Source: Bemisia tabaci
Taxonomy: Eukaryota > Arthropoda > Insecta > Hemiptera > Aleyrodidae
Reading direction: 5' to 3'
Length of the DNA stretch: 64,000 bases
Assembly: GCF_918797505.1 (NCBI RefSeq)
Contig: NC_092801.1
Coordinates: forward strand, 27,434,477-27,498,476
Numbering within the stretch: position 1 is the first letter of the stretch; every line of letters begins with the position of its first letter. Below the pieces are notes generated by a model. The model was not told the DNA's origin. It searched no databases and worked only from the letters and a program-made list of their open reading frames with translations. The position numbers were made by a program, and so were the translations under genes. Positions 33,206 to 46,439 of the stretch are shown piece by piece.

Positions 33206-35168
33206 TAAGAACGGTTTGTGAAAAGCCTGTAAAAAAATTAAAAAAAACTTTTGAAATGAAGATGCACAACACATATTTACCGAACTCGTAAAAAACTCAT
33301 GAAAAAAAGATCCCAGTTGACAAATTTGGAATCATTCTTGGAATTTTACACGTAAAAAACTTGTGAAACACCCGTCGATATTAAGTAAAAATAAATTTCA
33401 ATGGCAGTACTATATTTTTGGCGCGTATACGTAGTATACCGCCTTTGCGATCGTTTTCGACCCCCAACTCGATACAATAACCGAGTCCCTTAGTTCCTTA
33501 CCGAAAAGTGACTACCGCGAACTTCTGAGATTTTCCAAAATTTCAAATTACGCTGAATTTGACACTTGCCGCTTTCGTCGCTATCACGGTAGTGTGGGTT
33601 AATCTGGTATGGAATAAGATTTTAGCATTTGCGGATATTCAATACACAACATTCGGGAAAACTGAGTGAAATTACCTGGAATCCCAGCGTGAATGAAACG
33701 CACGCTGGTGGTTTCTCGTTGACATTGTAGATGAGCTTTCTGGAGTGCTCTGAATTCATTTCGAGGCGTGTCAGAGTAGCAAAACGACCTGAGCATCCTC
33801 TTCACCAATTGAACTAAAAGCTTCCGAATCTCCTCAGCTAGTCACTGCACGTGCAGACAGTCGCCGCCTGGAACATATAGGCAACGAATTTAAGGACTAA
33901 TTTTGAAGAAAGTACTTTTATAGTGAGGGGGTGATCACTGAAGGAACCATAACTGACTGGCTCCAGAAATTTAAGTCTTCGCATAGAGCTCTTAAACAAA
34001 GAAGAGTTTAAAAAAAGAGAAATTGTAAAAGAAGAAAGAGTTAAAAAAGAAGGAAAAGAGTTTAAAAAGAAGTTAAAAAAGAATAAAGAAGTTAAAAAGA
34101 TTTATAGAGTTAAAAAGAGTTCAAAAAGAAGAGGGGGAAAAACCGGCAAAAGTCGCATGCAGATGATTCAAAACTGCAGAAACTGAGGCTTCAATTGCGT
34201 GCATCATCGTGCAAGAACTTAACTTAACTTACAAAGCTATATTTACTAAGTTTCACTTAGTATTTACTCAGTTTTTAAACCAATTTTAAGCAGTACCCTC
34301 GTAAAAACCTAGATTTCTAGACAAGGTTGGCAAAAAGAAGCTTTTATAGATGAGTCAAAAACAGTGGTTCCCTGTTGAGGAACGACGAAACCCAATTGGA
34401 CTGAGTTAAGCAGAAAGGAAGCAACCCACATTTTGGAAAAAATTGAGTTATGCGTGGTTTTGAACTCAACCACTGCTCTACTGTCTATCGCCAAAAATTC
34501 AAAGTTTTTGTTGGAGCAAATTTTGCAGAAATTGGACTTGAAGTTTATCTTTTACATTGAGTCTTATGCAGGAGCCAAACTTTAAACCTCTTTTTCTTGG
34601 TTCGATCCCGATGTAGCTTGTTTCCTTTCTGTTTAACTCCGTCCGATTTATAATCGTTCCAAAATATGAATACTTTTGGCAACAGAAATACTACTTCTGG
34701 CTCACCATAATAGCCGCACCGGAAAATAATAGGACCTTATAAATTCTTTAAATCAAGCCAAATACAGAGTTTTCTTGCAAAATGAAGTCTGATTTTTGAT
34801 GGGTCCACTTTGTTCTATACGCAACTGTTGATGGGGAAGTATGCATTGCAAAGCTGGAGTTCTAACCCTTGTCAAAGATCCATTCAATGAGACGACATGA
34901 TGCGGGAGATGTCTCATGCTTGAACTCAACACAAGTGGGAAGATGAAGGAGCGAAAAAAACTTTGCACTCGGACGATAGAGCAGCTTGAGTGGAACTGAG
35001 AGAGGAGAGGGACCAAAATTGAGAAACGGAGGGGGGAGGGGGCGGATATCTTAATCGTTGTTTTATTGGTATCATTCAAAAAAAGATTAAACAAAAACGC
35101 CATCGGTATTATCACTTACTTGCTGTCAGATTTAGCATACTATTTATGTACGTTATTATGATTTGCAT
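33206..35168. other. AT-rich stretch without recognisable genes
   Basis: Apart from the purine repeat at 34005-34140 I see nothing I can name. Confidence 0.55.
34005..34140. repeat. AAAGAAG purine-rich simple repeat
   Basis: GTTAAAAAGAAG-like units; no credible gene. Confidence 0.85.
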
Positions 35169-36075
35169 CAGGGCCGGATTTACCTACTTGCCGCCTATGG
35201 GCCGCATGTATTTTGCCGCTCCCTTCTTATTCGTTTTGAAACATCAATAAAAACCATCAAATGAACGTGCCAGCGGGGGAGGAGTGCATAAGACGCGTTT
35301 ACTCGTGTTGGACACATTTTTTGCGAAAGCCCTGTCAACACTACCAGCAAAAGTTCACGGAACTTTGTGCGAAAGTTAAGTTTCGTAAACCTATCTCTGT
35401 ATGGACTAGGCCTTCCATTCATAAGAAATGAACGAAACAATTATGAAAGAACAAATACAAATGTGGATTAATGATTTTAACTTCTATCGCCGCACCGCGC
35501 TGATCGCACCGTGTTTGGCGCAATGCGTGAAGTATTCCGACAGTCTTGTAGGCGCTGTGAGTTTCACGCCGACCGCTGCTGAACGCACTGTATTTGACGC
35601 AATGCGTGAAGTATTCACGCAGTCTTGTAGGCGCTATCCGTTTTTCGCTGACCGCAATGACCGCAGTCCGTTTGATGCAATGCGTGAAGTATTCGTGCAG
35701 TCTTGTAGGCGCTAATATGTGTTACATGCCGATCGCCGCGCGGAGTACTTCTCCTTTTCATCTCAAGTCCTCGTCATCATTTATGTCTCTACGTCGCGCC
35801 GTCCCGAGCCAAATTGCGTGTTTTAACTATTTGGTTTCTCTCTTAACTTGAATTATTAAAGGTGCTGTCTCTTGTATCTCTGAAAGACGACCAAATTAGA
35901 AATTATTATACTCTCAGGAAATGAGAGATTTTGTCGCCTTCACTCGTTTGTAATTATTTTTCTAAATCCGATTTTTTTAAAACCTACATTTAGAAAAATT
36001 TCAAAATTTGCCGTCCCCTATAGATTTGCCGCCATGGACCGCGGCCCATGTGGCCACCCCCTTAATCCGGCCCTG
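35169..36075. mobile_element. CAGGGCCGG hAT-like element, copy 4 (inverted)
   Basis: 907 bp. Ends intact; flanks ATTTGCAT and ATATGTAT agree at 6 of 8. Three internal GC-rich units (about 35490-35716). Confidence 0.92.
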
Positions 36076-36199
36076 ATATGTATGTTATTTATTGAGATTT
36101 CAAGTTTTCACTCTTTCAGTAAACGGCATGATTTTTATATGAAAGTTTGACAGCTTAGATGTTCAGGAGCAATACGATTTTGAACTTAATATAGCATAC

Positions 36200-36800
36200 A
36201 TTGAATTTTTGCTGGTAGAACGAGAAGGGTTTGTGAAATTAGGAGCGGGAAAGAAAAACGAAGGAATATCAAAAGAAAGGTAATGAAGAACAGAGAAGAA
36301 GAAATAAAACAAATAAAAGAAAGGCACAAAATGAGATGAGCGAAAAAGAGTTAAACAATGAGTGGACGAGGACAAACAAGGAAGACGTAGAAAAAAGAAA
36401 GGAGGAGAAAAGGGAAGAGAAGAGGGAGAAATACGAGAACTAGAATCGACGGGATGGGATGCGGAGGACAAAGGAAGTAGTGATAGTACAATTATTTTAC
36501 TCCGACAGGTGTCCCAGCTGCAAAGGCAAATCGCACGTAGAATGAAAGATAATCTGACAAGAGTGAAGTACATACAGGGTCCAAGTAAGTAAGATGGTAA
36601 GTAAAATGACGAAAAAAATAGATAAAAATAAAGGTTTAAAGGGTAATTCTGTCCAAGTTCTAACATTAGAGAGATGAAGTTGAAAATGAGAAAGAAAATG
36701 GAGAGGATGAGAAAACAAGCTTTACAAAAAGTAGAAAAAAGAAGAGAGGAGATGCGCAAGAGGAGAAGAAGATTAGAGGAAAATAAGATAGAATGGGAAA
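36200..36800. repeat. Purine-rich (GA) low-complexity tract
   Basis: 600 bp strongly biased to A/G on the plus strand. It yields Lys/Arg/Glu frames on plus and Ser/Phe/Leu frames on minus; no domain, no splice structure. Confidence 0.75.
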
Positions 36801-37149
36801 GAACTAACAGGAACTATCTCAAAATATGCCTCAAGGGTTTTTTATCGTCAGCGAGACGATGTATTCAGAACAAGTTCGGCAACATGCTAGCTGTGATCAT
36901 CAATACGCCTAATTTGATGCCTTTGGCATTAGTTCAGACGATGGTAATGGTGACGACTGCACCCCTCTCGTCCCCCTCATAACCCCTCGCCCCCCCCCCC
37001 CCCATGACCCCAGGCGTTCAACTGGACCTTGAATGATTTTATTGTTCCTTAGGAGCCGACCGGGAGACAACTCGTCGAATCAAAACAAACAACGGGACGA
37101 AATGAAAGTTCATAAATGGGATGGGGGAGGGGCTCTAGCGGGTGAAAGA

Positions 37150-37290
37150 CAGCCGATTTATCGATTGATCTGCCTTTTAAATCTATGGTGAAGGATCGAA
37201 ACAGGTTGTTCGCAACGAGCACTTTAATAATCGATTCTTCACCACAGCTTCAAACGGAGGAACATCGATAATCGACCACTCACGCCTCGC
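37150..37290. mobile_element. hAT-like MITE, CAGTGGCG family, copy 4 (decayed)
   Basis: Central part (TTGTTCGCAACGAGCACTTTA) and ATCGAT-rich arms are recognisable; the left terminus is lost and the right reads CACGCCTCGC. No target duplication visible. Confidence 0.75.
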
Positions 37291-38096
37291 TTTGGTGAAA
37301 GAATGAAGTGCTAATAAAATCTATGAAACGTGCGTGAAGAATTTTTTCGGTTCATGCGTATTTTGACGGTTGAGTTGAAAACTGTGCGCTCGCAATTAGA
37401 CATTTAAAAATCTCAGCTCATGATAATTCACGATCGACCGGAGCTTATGAGCGTCGGAAAGGATATTTACTTTTGTGCCCCCCCCTCTTCCCCAGCCTTC
37501 AAAAATTTGTGACCACGCCCGTTAGCGCCATGTCATTAAACCTTATATGGTGACCCTCTAAAAAATGGACGTATTTCTATCAAACGGAACTATCTGCGTT
37601 ATGACGTGAGCCTTTATATGCACATTGTTATGGGTCTCAGGGCTCATGTCTTAAGCGCACGGATTAAATGTGTACATAGGGACCGTCCTTTTAAAAACTA
37701 GAAATTCCTACGAGAGGAAATATAGAAACATTTAAGCAGATACGTATTCAAATCCAAAGGAAAAACGAAGGCATAGGAGCGGATAATGCAGTAAATTAGG
37801 AAAAAACACACACACAACCAAGCAACCCTCTAACACAAAAAATGTCACTGCCATTCTTTAGATTCCAATATCAAACCGAGCTGGCCAAGAATGTTCATAA
37901 ATGAGCGTTTTGTCGCAAAACTGAGTAAATTCGTGCAAAAAACCAAGTCAAATGCGTGCTTTACAGACGATGGTTCGTAACAAGTGTAATTATAAATCGC
38001 TTTGAATAATTTGAATGCATAGGTTGGCTGCCCTTTAGGGCCCTGAAAGCTCCAAAATCAAACCTCAGAATTACCAACTTGTCCGCTCCCTATATT

Positions 38097-38849
38097 GTCA
38101 CCTTCCGGTCCAAGTATCCCAAGCGCCATGCGACGTTTCGAAATTTCCGCCGCAATTTTCTTTTTTTACAGAGAAATTGTTCGTTGAATCCGTTTGAGAA
38201 TTTCACAGAATTTCAGCGGCAGCACAAAGAAAATTCAATGAAATTTTCGGACAGCTTCGTTGAACAATGGAGATGTTGCATGTGTCAGGAATTTGCTATT
38301 TGACTATTGATTCTTATGTTAAAGTTCGCGAGAAACACCATGGTGCCACTGGTTTTCTCTGAAATCAACTCCCAAGCTCAAAAAAGCTCTCAAGTTGAGG
38401 GCGTAATGGAGGGGATATCCCACGCTATCCTGAAAGTCCACCTCTTATCAAGACAAACTCTCCATGCAAAGATAGGGAGCAAATACATTGACGGGGCTGC
38501 CACTTTATTTGGGGACTCTAAAACTGAAAACACGGCAACCTTGGTAATGTATTTGCTCCCTATCTTCGCATGTAGAGTTTGTCTTGATGTAGAGGTGGAC
38601 TCTCAGGGTAGGGTGGGATATCCCCTCCATTCTGGCCTCAACTTGAGAGCTTTTTTGAGCTTGGGAGTTGATTTCAGAGAAAACCAGTGGCGCCATCGTG
38701 TTTCTCGCGAACTTTTACATATGAATCAACAGTCAAATCGCAAATTCCTCACATTTGCAACATCTCCATTTCTCCGTGCAAATAATACAATGGCGGCAGA
38801 AATTTTGAAATGACGCATGGTACTTGTGATACTTACGCCGGGAGGTAAC
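38097..38849. mobile_element. GTCACCTTCCGG element, copy 2, interrupted
   Basis: Same ends (GTCACCTTCCGGTCCAAGTA); interrupted at its centre by the TGGAGATGTTGCA element. Confidence 0.85.
38268..38768. mobile_element. TGGAGATGTTGCA fold-back, copy 2
   Basis: 501 bp. Ends TGGAGATGTTGCA and complement. Inserted in the GTCACCTTCCGG element at 38097-38849. Long frames on both strands here are a product of the palindrome. Confidence 0.88.
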
Positions 38850-39099
38850 TTTAGTTGCGATTATTTCTGGTTGTGAAAATCGCTCAACTGAACGTATTTA
38901 TGCTGAAAAGAACTATGTTGCACGTAAAGCCTATGCATATAGTTCTTTTTAGCATAAATACGTACCACTCAAAGTGAATTTTAGGGTGAAATCAATCGAT
39001 TCCCAGAGGATGAGCACCGCAATTCCGGTGAATAGGTGTCTCTGAAAGGGAATTTGCGCAACAAGTGACTGACTGGCAACTTGGAAAACAGACCCCAAG

Positions 39100-39263
39100 C
39101 AGTGGCGTGGCGTGAATAATCGATCATCGATATCTCGCCATTCGAAGCTATGGTAAAGAATCGATTACTAAGGTGTTCGCTGCGAACACCCTAATAATCG
39201 ATCTTTTTCCATAGGTTTAAATGGCATAACAATCGATATATCGCAATTCACGCCACGCCACTG
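39100..39263. mobile_element. hAT-like MITE, CAGTGGCG family, copy 5
   Basis: 164 bp with perfect duplication ACCCCAAG. Central palindrome GGTGTTCGCTGCGAACACC is intact. Confidence 0.95.
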
Positions 39264-39465
39264 ACCCCAAGCGAGACGTGATTCGGAGTCGCTCGCAGGC
39301 GGGGGTGGGTTTTTCTCGTCGAGATGGGGATGAGTGGTTGGATGAGGTGGTTGGTGGGGAGGGGCATCAGACAATTGCACCTGCCGCCTTCAATTCCGCG
39401 GTATGCAAAGATACGCGCACGGGGAAACTGGAGCAGGGCTTCCACTTTTTTTACTACTAAAGAGT

Positions 39466-40478
39466 TGCCACGTGTGGCGCTTCGAGGGGTTTTAAAGTCT
39501 TACTGGAGACAAACTCAGAAGAAAGGTGGTATACACAAGTAGCACAGATTGCATCATATTGCAATTTTATGGTGAGTGTGCTGCTACTGCATTGGAATGT
39601 TGTGTATGTTGCCTATCTATTGATTGAAGGAACACTTTTTATTGAAAATTATTCACGGAAAAAATTAAATTGCTGATTTAAGAATTCAATTGCTAAAAAA
39701 AGCGACTGCAACGTCTCGACGTAGATTTTACAGCAAAAAAATGCTACTTTAACAACTATTATGAGCTAATTAAATCACGGGGGTGGTTAAAGTAGCATTT
39801 TTTTGTTCTAAAATCTACATTGAAACATTGCAGTTACTTCGTTTTAGCAATTGAATATTTTTTTCCGTGTTGCAATAAAGTTAAAAAAGGTATAAGTTAC
39901 AATTTTCATGGCATTGAAAACTGTCTATCTTTCTGACACAAGAGCATTTGAAGGGAGGAAGTATACTCAAGTAGCATAGATCGCATTAAATTGCAATTTT
40001 ACGGTGCAAGTGTCGCTACTGCATTGGAATGTTGTGTATCTTGCCTACCTATCGATTGAAGGAACACTTCTCATTGAAATTTATTGTGATAAAATAAAAA
40101 TAGGTAAGCTACAATTTTCATTACATACCAAATGACCTATCTTTTTGACACATGAAACTTATTTTCTTGATTACTTAGAGTTGCCACGTATGGCGCTTTA
40201 ATAGGTTTCAAAGTCTTACTGGAGACGAATTCAGAAGAGAGGAAATATACCCAAGTATAGTAAAGATTGCATTAAATTGCAATTTTATGGTGAAAAAATT
40301 GCTAATGCATTGGAATGTTGTGTATGTTGCCCATCCGTCGATTGAATGAGCACTTTTTATTGAAATTTATTGCTATAAAGTTAAAAGAGGTAAGTGACAA
40401 TTTTTATCGCATTGCAAATTGCCCATGTTTTTGACACATGAAACTCATAATCTTGATTACTTAAAATAGGTGCGAGTA
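39466..40478. repeat. Three direct copies of a ~230-270-bp unit
   Basis: Units near 39466, 39945 and 40183, each with AAGTATACTCAAGTAG-like, GCATTGGAATGTTGTGTATG and TTTTGACACATGAAACT blocks. A fourth, diverged unit is near 44520-44760. Confidence 0.75.
39654..39869. mobile_element. CACGGAAAAAATTAAATTGC fold-back, copy 1
   Basis: 216 bp. Ends CACGGAAAAAA and complement; AAAGTAGCATTTTTT pairs around the centre. Interrupts the first unit of the repeat at 39466-40478. Confidence 0.85.
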
Positions 40479-41460
40479 TTTAAAGACCAAATCATCATAC
40501 TCTACAGGGTGTCCGGAATTGCGTTTTTCAAAGATGTATTGCTCTACTTTTCAATTTTTGTATGTAAATGACCGAAAAAGTGCTGTCTGTTAGGCTGAAT
40601 TTTTACGGCATAACAGACAGCACATTTTCGGAATTCACATAATAATAATTGAGATGTGGAGCAATATATCATTCGAAAGCGTTACAATACGTAATCCTTT
40701 ATAGATTAATGCGAAAAAAATCGAGTTATTATCATTTTTACTGAAAATATGACCGACAAATGTGTTGTCTGTTACGGCGACAAAACTATTCCAGTTTTCG
40801 TGAAACCACCCTTAAACTTAACGTAAATTAGAAGTTCTGTCTAGTTGGTATCAATCAAGAGCAGAAATATTGCACAAAATTTCCCAGGAGCGCGTCATTT
40901 CGACGCGACAGAGCTTTGAGAAAGTTTCAGATTTTCGAAACTTTTTGCTGAGTAGGCATTTTTATTGCAGGGACTGTGAGAAAAATTACCTACGGAGCAA
41001 GGGGCTTCGAAAATCCGAAAAGCCGTCGCGATAACCTCGGGGTTTTGCTCAAATGTGCGATTGCGATAGGGAGAAATCCGATCCTGTTGAGTCGTGGCAA
41101 TTAAACCATCGTGAAACCACCCTTAAACTGAACGTAAATTATAGAAGTTCTTAAAAATTTAAAAAAAATAAAAACAAAAAAAAAATAATTGCAGGACCAG
41201 TTTGTGAGAAAAATCGGCAACGGTGAAAAATGCGCTCCGTAGTTTAAGTATATTGTTGCGCTCCCATAAAAGTTCTATTCTGGGTTTGAGGCGCGGGAAT
41301 GAATGGCGCGGAAACGTAGTCGGGCACAATGCAGAATTGATTAAAAAATCCGCGAGGCTTCCGCGGGGAAAACGGGCTGAAAGCGCATCGGCTCGGCCCC
41401 TCCTTTTAGACTTTTATTTATCCCGGACCTGTTGCTTGTTCATCAGCGCGCGCCTTCCCA

Positions 41461-41816
41461 GCGGGCTGATTATTGAAATTGATAGATAAAGCGATAGACA
41501 AAGAGAAAATGGAGGGACCGAAGAGATCCTCACTAAATGGGTCAGCGGGCCGATTATTGAAACTGATAGACAAAGCGATAGACAAAGAAGACATAGGAGT
41601 ATAGAGCGATCCTATTGGTTGACATGATTGGTTCTTATAGACTAAGGAAGAAAATGATGGACTAACTGTCAGGTTTTTCGTGGGTTGCCGTTAGTTAGTC
41701 CATTACCTACCTCCTATGTCTATTGCCACCACCCGCTTCCACCAATAGGATCCCTCCAAATCCCTTTTGTCGTCTTTGTCTATAGCTTTGTCTATCAGTT
41801 TCAATAATCGGCCCGC
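41461..41816. mobile_element. GCGGGCTGATTATTGAAA palindrome
   Basis: Left end GCGGGCTGATTATTGAAA, duplicated again at about 41554, and inverted at the right. GATAGACAAAG motifs repeat. Relatives flank CAGGGCCGG copy 5 and occur as a fragment at 55050. Confidence 0.75.
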
Positions 41817-43054
41817 AGTTGCGGTGGTCGAAAAATCATGTTTTGATGATTGATTCTTGGTACTAAAAACATGGAACTCGGTGTAGAGAAATTTGTTTCT
41901 GCAAAAATATTTCAATTCTTCGCCATGAAAGCGCATATCTGCATAGGGAAACCAACAACAGGTATGTTGTTTGTAAAATGGGCCAGAAATAGTGGCTCCT
42001 TACTGCAAAATGGACGTATTTATGCTAAACTATGTGCATAGGGGTTGCGTGTAGCATAGTTCCTTTTATCATGAATATGTTCAAATGTAATCCAATTTTT
42101 TCACTGCTTTTATTTTTCTCAGAGCATAGGTTCGCCAATCTTGGACTAGCTACGTCATAACTGAACCTCCTCGCTGAAAGACGCGGCGATTTCGGCTATT
42201 TTTAATCTCGGGTTCTCTTTCGGATGATGAGAAATATTCCCGAAATTCGTAGCCGACTTAAAAATACAGAGTGATGATTCACGCTTGCTCGCCGGCAGCT
42301 GTCACTTCTAATCTACAATAATCGAATTCCAGGAAGAATCGATTGATGCAACGTTCCGCAATCGATGCGATGCGGCAACTTCAAATCGTCGTTGCCGTTT
42401 TCACGGAAAAATACGCTCGGTATGATCATTCATTACCGTGGGAAAATGGACCACTAGACGAGGTACGAATTTCAGCATTCTGATACATGTATCTTAACTA
42501 AAATTTCACGTAAAACACGATGCGCACAATGAAAATTTCCGGAATAAACTCCCTCCGAAGATATTGAATGATTCTTGGTGCTTGAATTGAAACCACCCTC
42601 TCATGAAAACTCAATGCTCTACGTGATTCACATCACGCGCTAAACATTATCATCGTAGTCTCTGCGATATAAAAATCTGGCAACCTCGATCTTGACGCTC
42701 TGGCTCAGCTATAGCAAATTGCTAATAGTTTGAACAACACATGGTGGAAATGAACATAGCTCGATTTAGAAGATAGCTGAAACCGTTGAGTTTGAGTTTC
42801 CTGTGAGCGGGCAGTTCAAATTCCTCGTAACCAATGTGAAATAAAGACGTTAATATCTTCGTTAGGAGTTGGTTTTAGTAATTTTCGTTGTGCGAATTGT
42901 GTTCTACGTGAAATTCTGGTTAAGAAACATGTATCAGATTGCTTAAATTCGTACCTTGTCTAAAGGTCCATTGGAGAGTATACGGCTTTTTTGGATTGTA
43001 GAATCGTGTTTTGATGTTAGAATTTCAGCAGAAATGAAAGATCTGCTTATACTG

Positions 43055-43310
43055 GGACCAGCAGAAAGGAACCAAGCCAAATCAGCTATTGCCAATTTAA
43101 CGGGGCAATTTAATTTTTTACAAGAGAACGTTTGTGTGGATTTCTTGGAAAATTTTAAATAATTGGATTTGCACTATGCAGAAAATTCACCGAAATTTAC
43201 ATAAAAACCCGCACAACCGTTTTCATGTAAAAATTAAATTGCCCAGTTAAATTTGGCAATAGCTGATGTGGCTTGGTTTCTCCCTGCTTAACGCGGTCCA
43301 AACATGTCCA
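43055..43310. repeat. Repeat with TGGCAATAGCTGATGTGGC end, copy B
   Basis: Palindromic: AAGCCAAATCAGCTATTGCC at the left and its complement at the right. A partial relative at 46865-46975. Confidence 0.75.
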
Positions 43311-43710
43311 TTTAATAAGATTTACCTCTAAGGACACGATTCCTCGTCAAAAATTGACGATTTTTTTGCTAAAAATGGCAACAATCAATTGTTTACAGAG
43401 TCCCAAGACGGACCGGGACTTCATCGATAAGCACGTACTTAATTCCGGTTAGGGTTTCAATAGGGCGTTTAATGGGCGCAGAGCCACCTCTAAGTTTGAA
43501 TTGCCCGTAATATATTTTTTTACCGAACAAGAGTCTTTTCCAAACGATCGTCCTGCGAAATAAACCAGATGTTGCTTCATAGTTATGAACTCCAACTTCG
43601 TTCGGGGAGGGGGTGATGGTCACAAACCGTGGGATCCAAGGGCAAGTATCACCTCATTGGCTGAAGAGAGGGCTCGCGGATCCATTACTGGGGAGGTAGT
43701 TCTTTTTTTC

Positions 43711-43874
43711 CAGTGGCGTGGCGTGCTTTGCGATGTATCGATTGATCGACCATTTAAACCCATGGAAAAGTATCGATAAACAGGGTGTTCGCAGTGAACA
43801 CCTTAATGATCGATTATTTACCACAGCTTCAAATGGGGAAATATCGATAGATCGCAAAGCACGCCACGCCACTG
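43711..43874. mobile_element. hAT-like MITE, CAGTGGCG family, copy 6
   Basis: 164 bp with duplication TTTTTTTC on both sides. Contains TATCGATA near its right end. Confidence 0.95.
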
Positions 43875-43962
43875 TTTTTTTCGTCCAGGATACACGCCTC
43901 AATACGTCGTTTTTGAGACTAAACCACCTAACTACATTTCAACGTTATTCTCCTGAAGTATT

Positions 43963-44212
43963 CTGCCGTGCTAAGGAGAAACGCCGTATGAACCTTCAGG
44001 CGTTGCAAAATTTTCTTTGATAAAACGCGAATTTCCTGGTAAACTCGTGGATGTTTTCCTTCCAATCTTTCAGATAATTTTTTTCAGAATTTCACCAAAA
44101 GTTTCTGAAAATTTAAAGGCATGATATTCATAGCGTTCCTCAAAAATAAACATTTTATCGGAGGAAATTTGGCAAGTCTCGAATGTTTATACAGCGTTCT
44201 CCATTCCGGTAG
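43963..44212. mobile_element. CTGCCG-ended MITE, copy 2
   Basis: 250 bp; right end degraded (ATTCCGGTAG). Flanks TATT and TATC. Confidence 0.85.
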
Positions 44213-45039
44213 TATCACCCCGGATACATGCACATCAGACTTCTTGGGTAAAATTTACCGCAATTAGGAAAGTAATCGTCAATCGATCATGAAATTTAAT
44301 CTTAACCCCCCCCTCCCCCTAAATTATGTCTGTACCCTACTTAACTCGAGTGCGGACTTCGGTTTTATGGCGCGAGAGTTGAGCTGACCAAAATGAAGAG
44401 GCGCTGCTCATTTCCTGGGAGTATTTTTTATTCTTGGAAATTTCCACAAAGCACACCTCATGTTATGTGGAATTTTGGCGTGTCAAATGCGTAGCCCAAA
44501 AGGAATACACTGAATTAGATTGAAAAGTAATTTTTGAAAGTTTTGCTCCTGCATCGGTCTGTTGCGTAGGTTGCATATCTATTAATTGAAGGGGCGTCTA
44601 CCTTGAATTGATTGCAATACAATTGAATTAAGTTGCAATCTTGCTTTGTATTGCAAATTGTGTATTTCTTTTGTACATGTAACTCATCTCATTGACCGTT
44701 TAAAATCGGCATTTATCAACCAAAGCGTGATACTGAAGCTATTAAGATAATTAAAAATTTTAAAACAATTGTTAATTAAATTAATTATTTAGTTTAAGAA
44801 AACACTATTTTTTCAATCCAATTGATATAAAAAATTATAATTTCATGGTAAAATATTGCAATTTTATTGCACTTAATCGAACTTTATTTGAAAATTTACT
44901 TACACCGTGCTATTTGGGAATGTGAGGTATAATTTCATACTTTGTTCAATGGTCTATTTGATGGTTTCAGTGGTCTGCCACAGAGCTCTAAGATTTAATT
45001 TCACGAATTTCATCAAAAAGTACCGATGGATAATTTGCA

Positions 45040-45352
45040 AGAGTTGAAATTGGATAAATTTCGTGTTTAAGTGGAAACTACCGAGTGAACTAACCATGAG
45101 GATACCCTCAGTTCATACATTGCATAAACAATTATTAGAGGAGATATAACACAATGATCAAATCTGCTAAAATACGTGTGTTTAAATGGGGATCGCCGTC
45201 AGATGACATCACTAGACGGTTCATTTTCTCACTCTTAAATCTATTCTTATACTATTTCCCATATCACAAAAAAATTGTAAAAAAATCCTGTGACATTAGC
45301 TCTTTGAGCAATTTCAGAAGAAGCAATAAAAAATTGCATGCAAATTCTCCAT
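45040..45352. repeat. AT-rich interspersed repeat, copy 2
   Basis: Same family; followed closely by copy 3 in the same orientation. Confidence 0.8.
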
Positions 45353-45436
45353 TTTCAAAGAAAAATTTGGCAACATTGAAATGCACACACAACAATGAAA
45401 CATTGTTGTGTAACATTTCAACATTGAAATGTTACA

Positions 45437-45720
45437 CTCTTCGTGAAACTACCGAGTGAACTGAACATGAGGATATGCTTGGTTTGTACATTGAGTAATT
45501 AATAGAGGAGATATGACACAATGATCTAATCCACTAAAATGCATTTGTTTAAAGGAACGTGTCGCCAGATGACAATAAGACGTCACTATGAGGTGCATTT
45601 TCAAACTTTTAAACCTATTTTTACACAATTTCCTACGACAGAAAAAAATCATAAAAATACTGTGAAATCAGCTTTTTAAGCTTCTCAGATGGAGCAATAT
45701 AAAATTTGCCCGCAAATGGA
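45437..45720. repeat. AT-rich interspersed repeat, copy 3, cut by an element
   Basis: Same family; its right end is cut by the GGACGTATTTCT element, and TTTTCCATTGA resumes at about 46099. Confidence 0.75.
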
Positions 45721-46098
45721 CGTATTTCTACCAAACAGACCTATGTGCAGGTGAGAAATATAGGGTGTGCTCGTTGAAGCTGCATAAGAAGCAATGTAAA
45801 AGTGGGCGTGATTCCTTTTGAAGAATTGGAAAAGCGGGATATTACATTCTATCAAACAGACCTATGTGTCAACTGAATGCGGGATATATGAGCCGCGGGC
45901 ATGGCAAGAGAGCGTTGTGGACAGGGCTCATGAGTTTATGCGGAGGCGGGCGGACGGGGGCGGCGGAGGCGGGCGGCTTCATTGCCGCTGACGTCACTGG
46001 CGCTTTAATATTCTCATTCACTCTTACGGCCAGAGAACTAGCGAGCACACCCCATATTTCTCACTTCCACATAGGTCTGCTTGGTAGAAATACGTCCA
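45716..46098. mobile_element. GGACGTATTTCTACCAAAC element
   Basis: 383 bp. Ends TGGACGTATTTCTACCAAAC and complement, sub-end CAGACCTATGTG. GC-rich centre (45940-46000). Confidence 0.8.
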
Positions 46099-46439
46099 AA
46101 TTTTCCATTGAGATTGTCGGATTGGGGTTTTTTTTTCGAGCACTGACTTAGGCATGAGCTAATTTTGAACTTGGTGCCTGGCCGTGCGGTCAGTCGCTAT
46201 CAGTAAATCGGGAAACAATGAGAGCTGTTCCGGTTTCAGCGATCCCGCTTCCTCATTCTGCTCCCGACATTCCGTTTTATGTTTCACGGCGATTAGCGTC
46301 GGCGAGTTAACAGCTTCACCCGTCAACAATCAACGCTCAACAGTCAACGCAAACATCGCACCGGGAGTCATGAATAATGCACGAAGACGCTGAGGCTGAG
46401 TGGAGGCGAAATACGTCGAGATGAGATCTAGGAGGAGGG

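Noticed and set aside
36163..36982. Long Lys/Arg/Glu-rich plus frames and a 198-codon Ser/Phe-rich minus frame
   Set aside because: Explained by a purine-rich low-complexity tract; no domain or splice signals.
38307..38813. 168-codon plus frame
   Set aside because: It runs through the TGGAGATGTTGCA fold-back and mirrors the minus-strand frame there.
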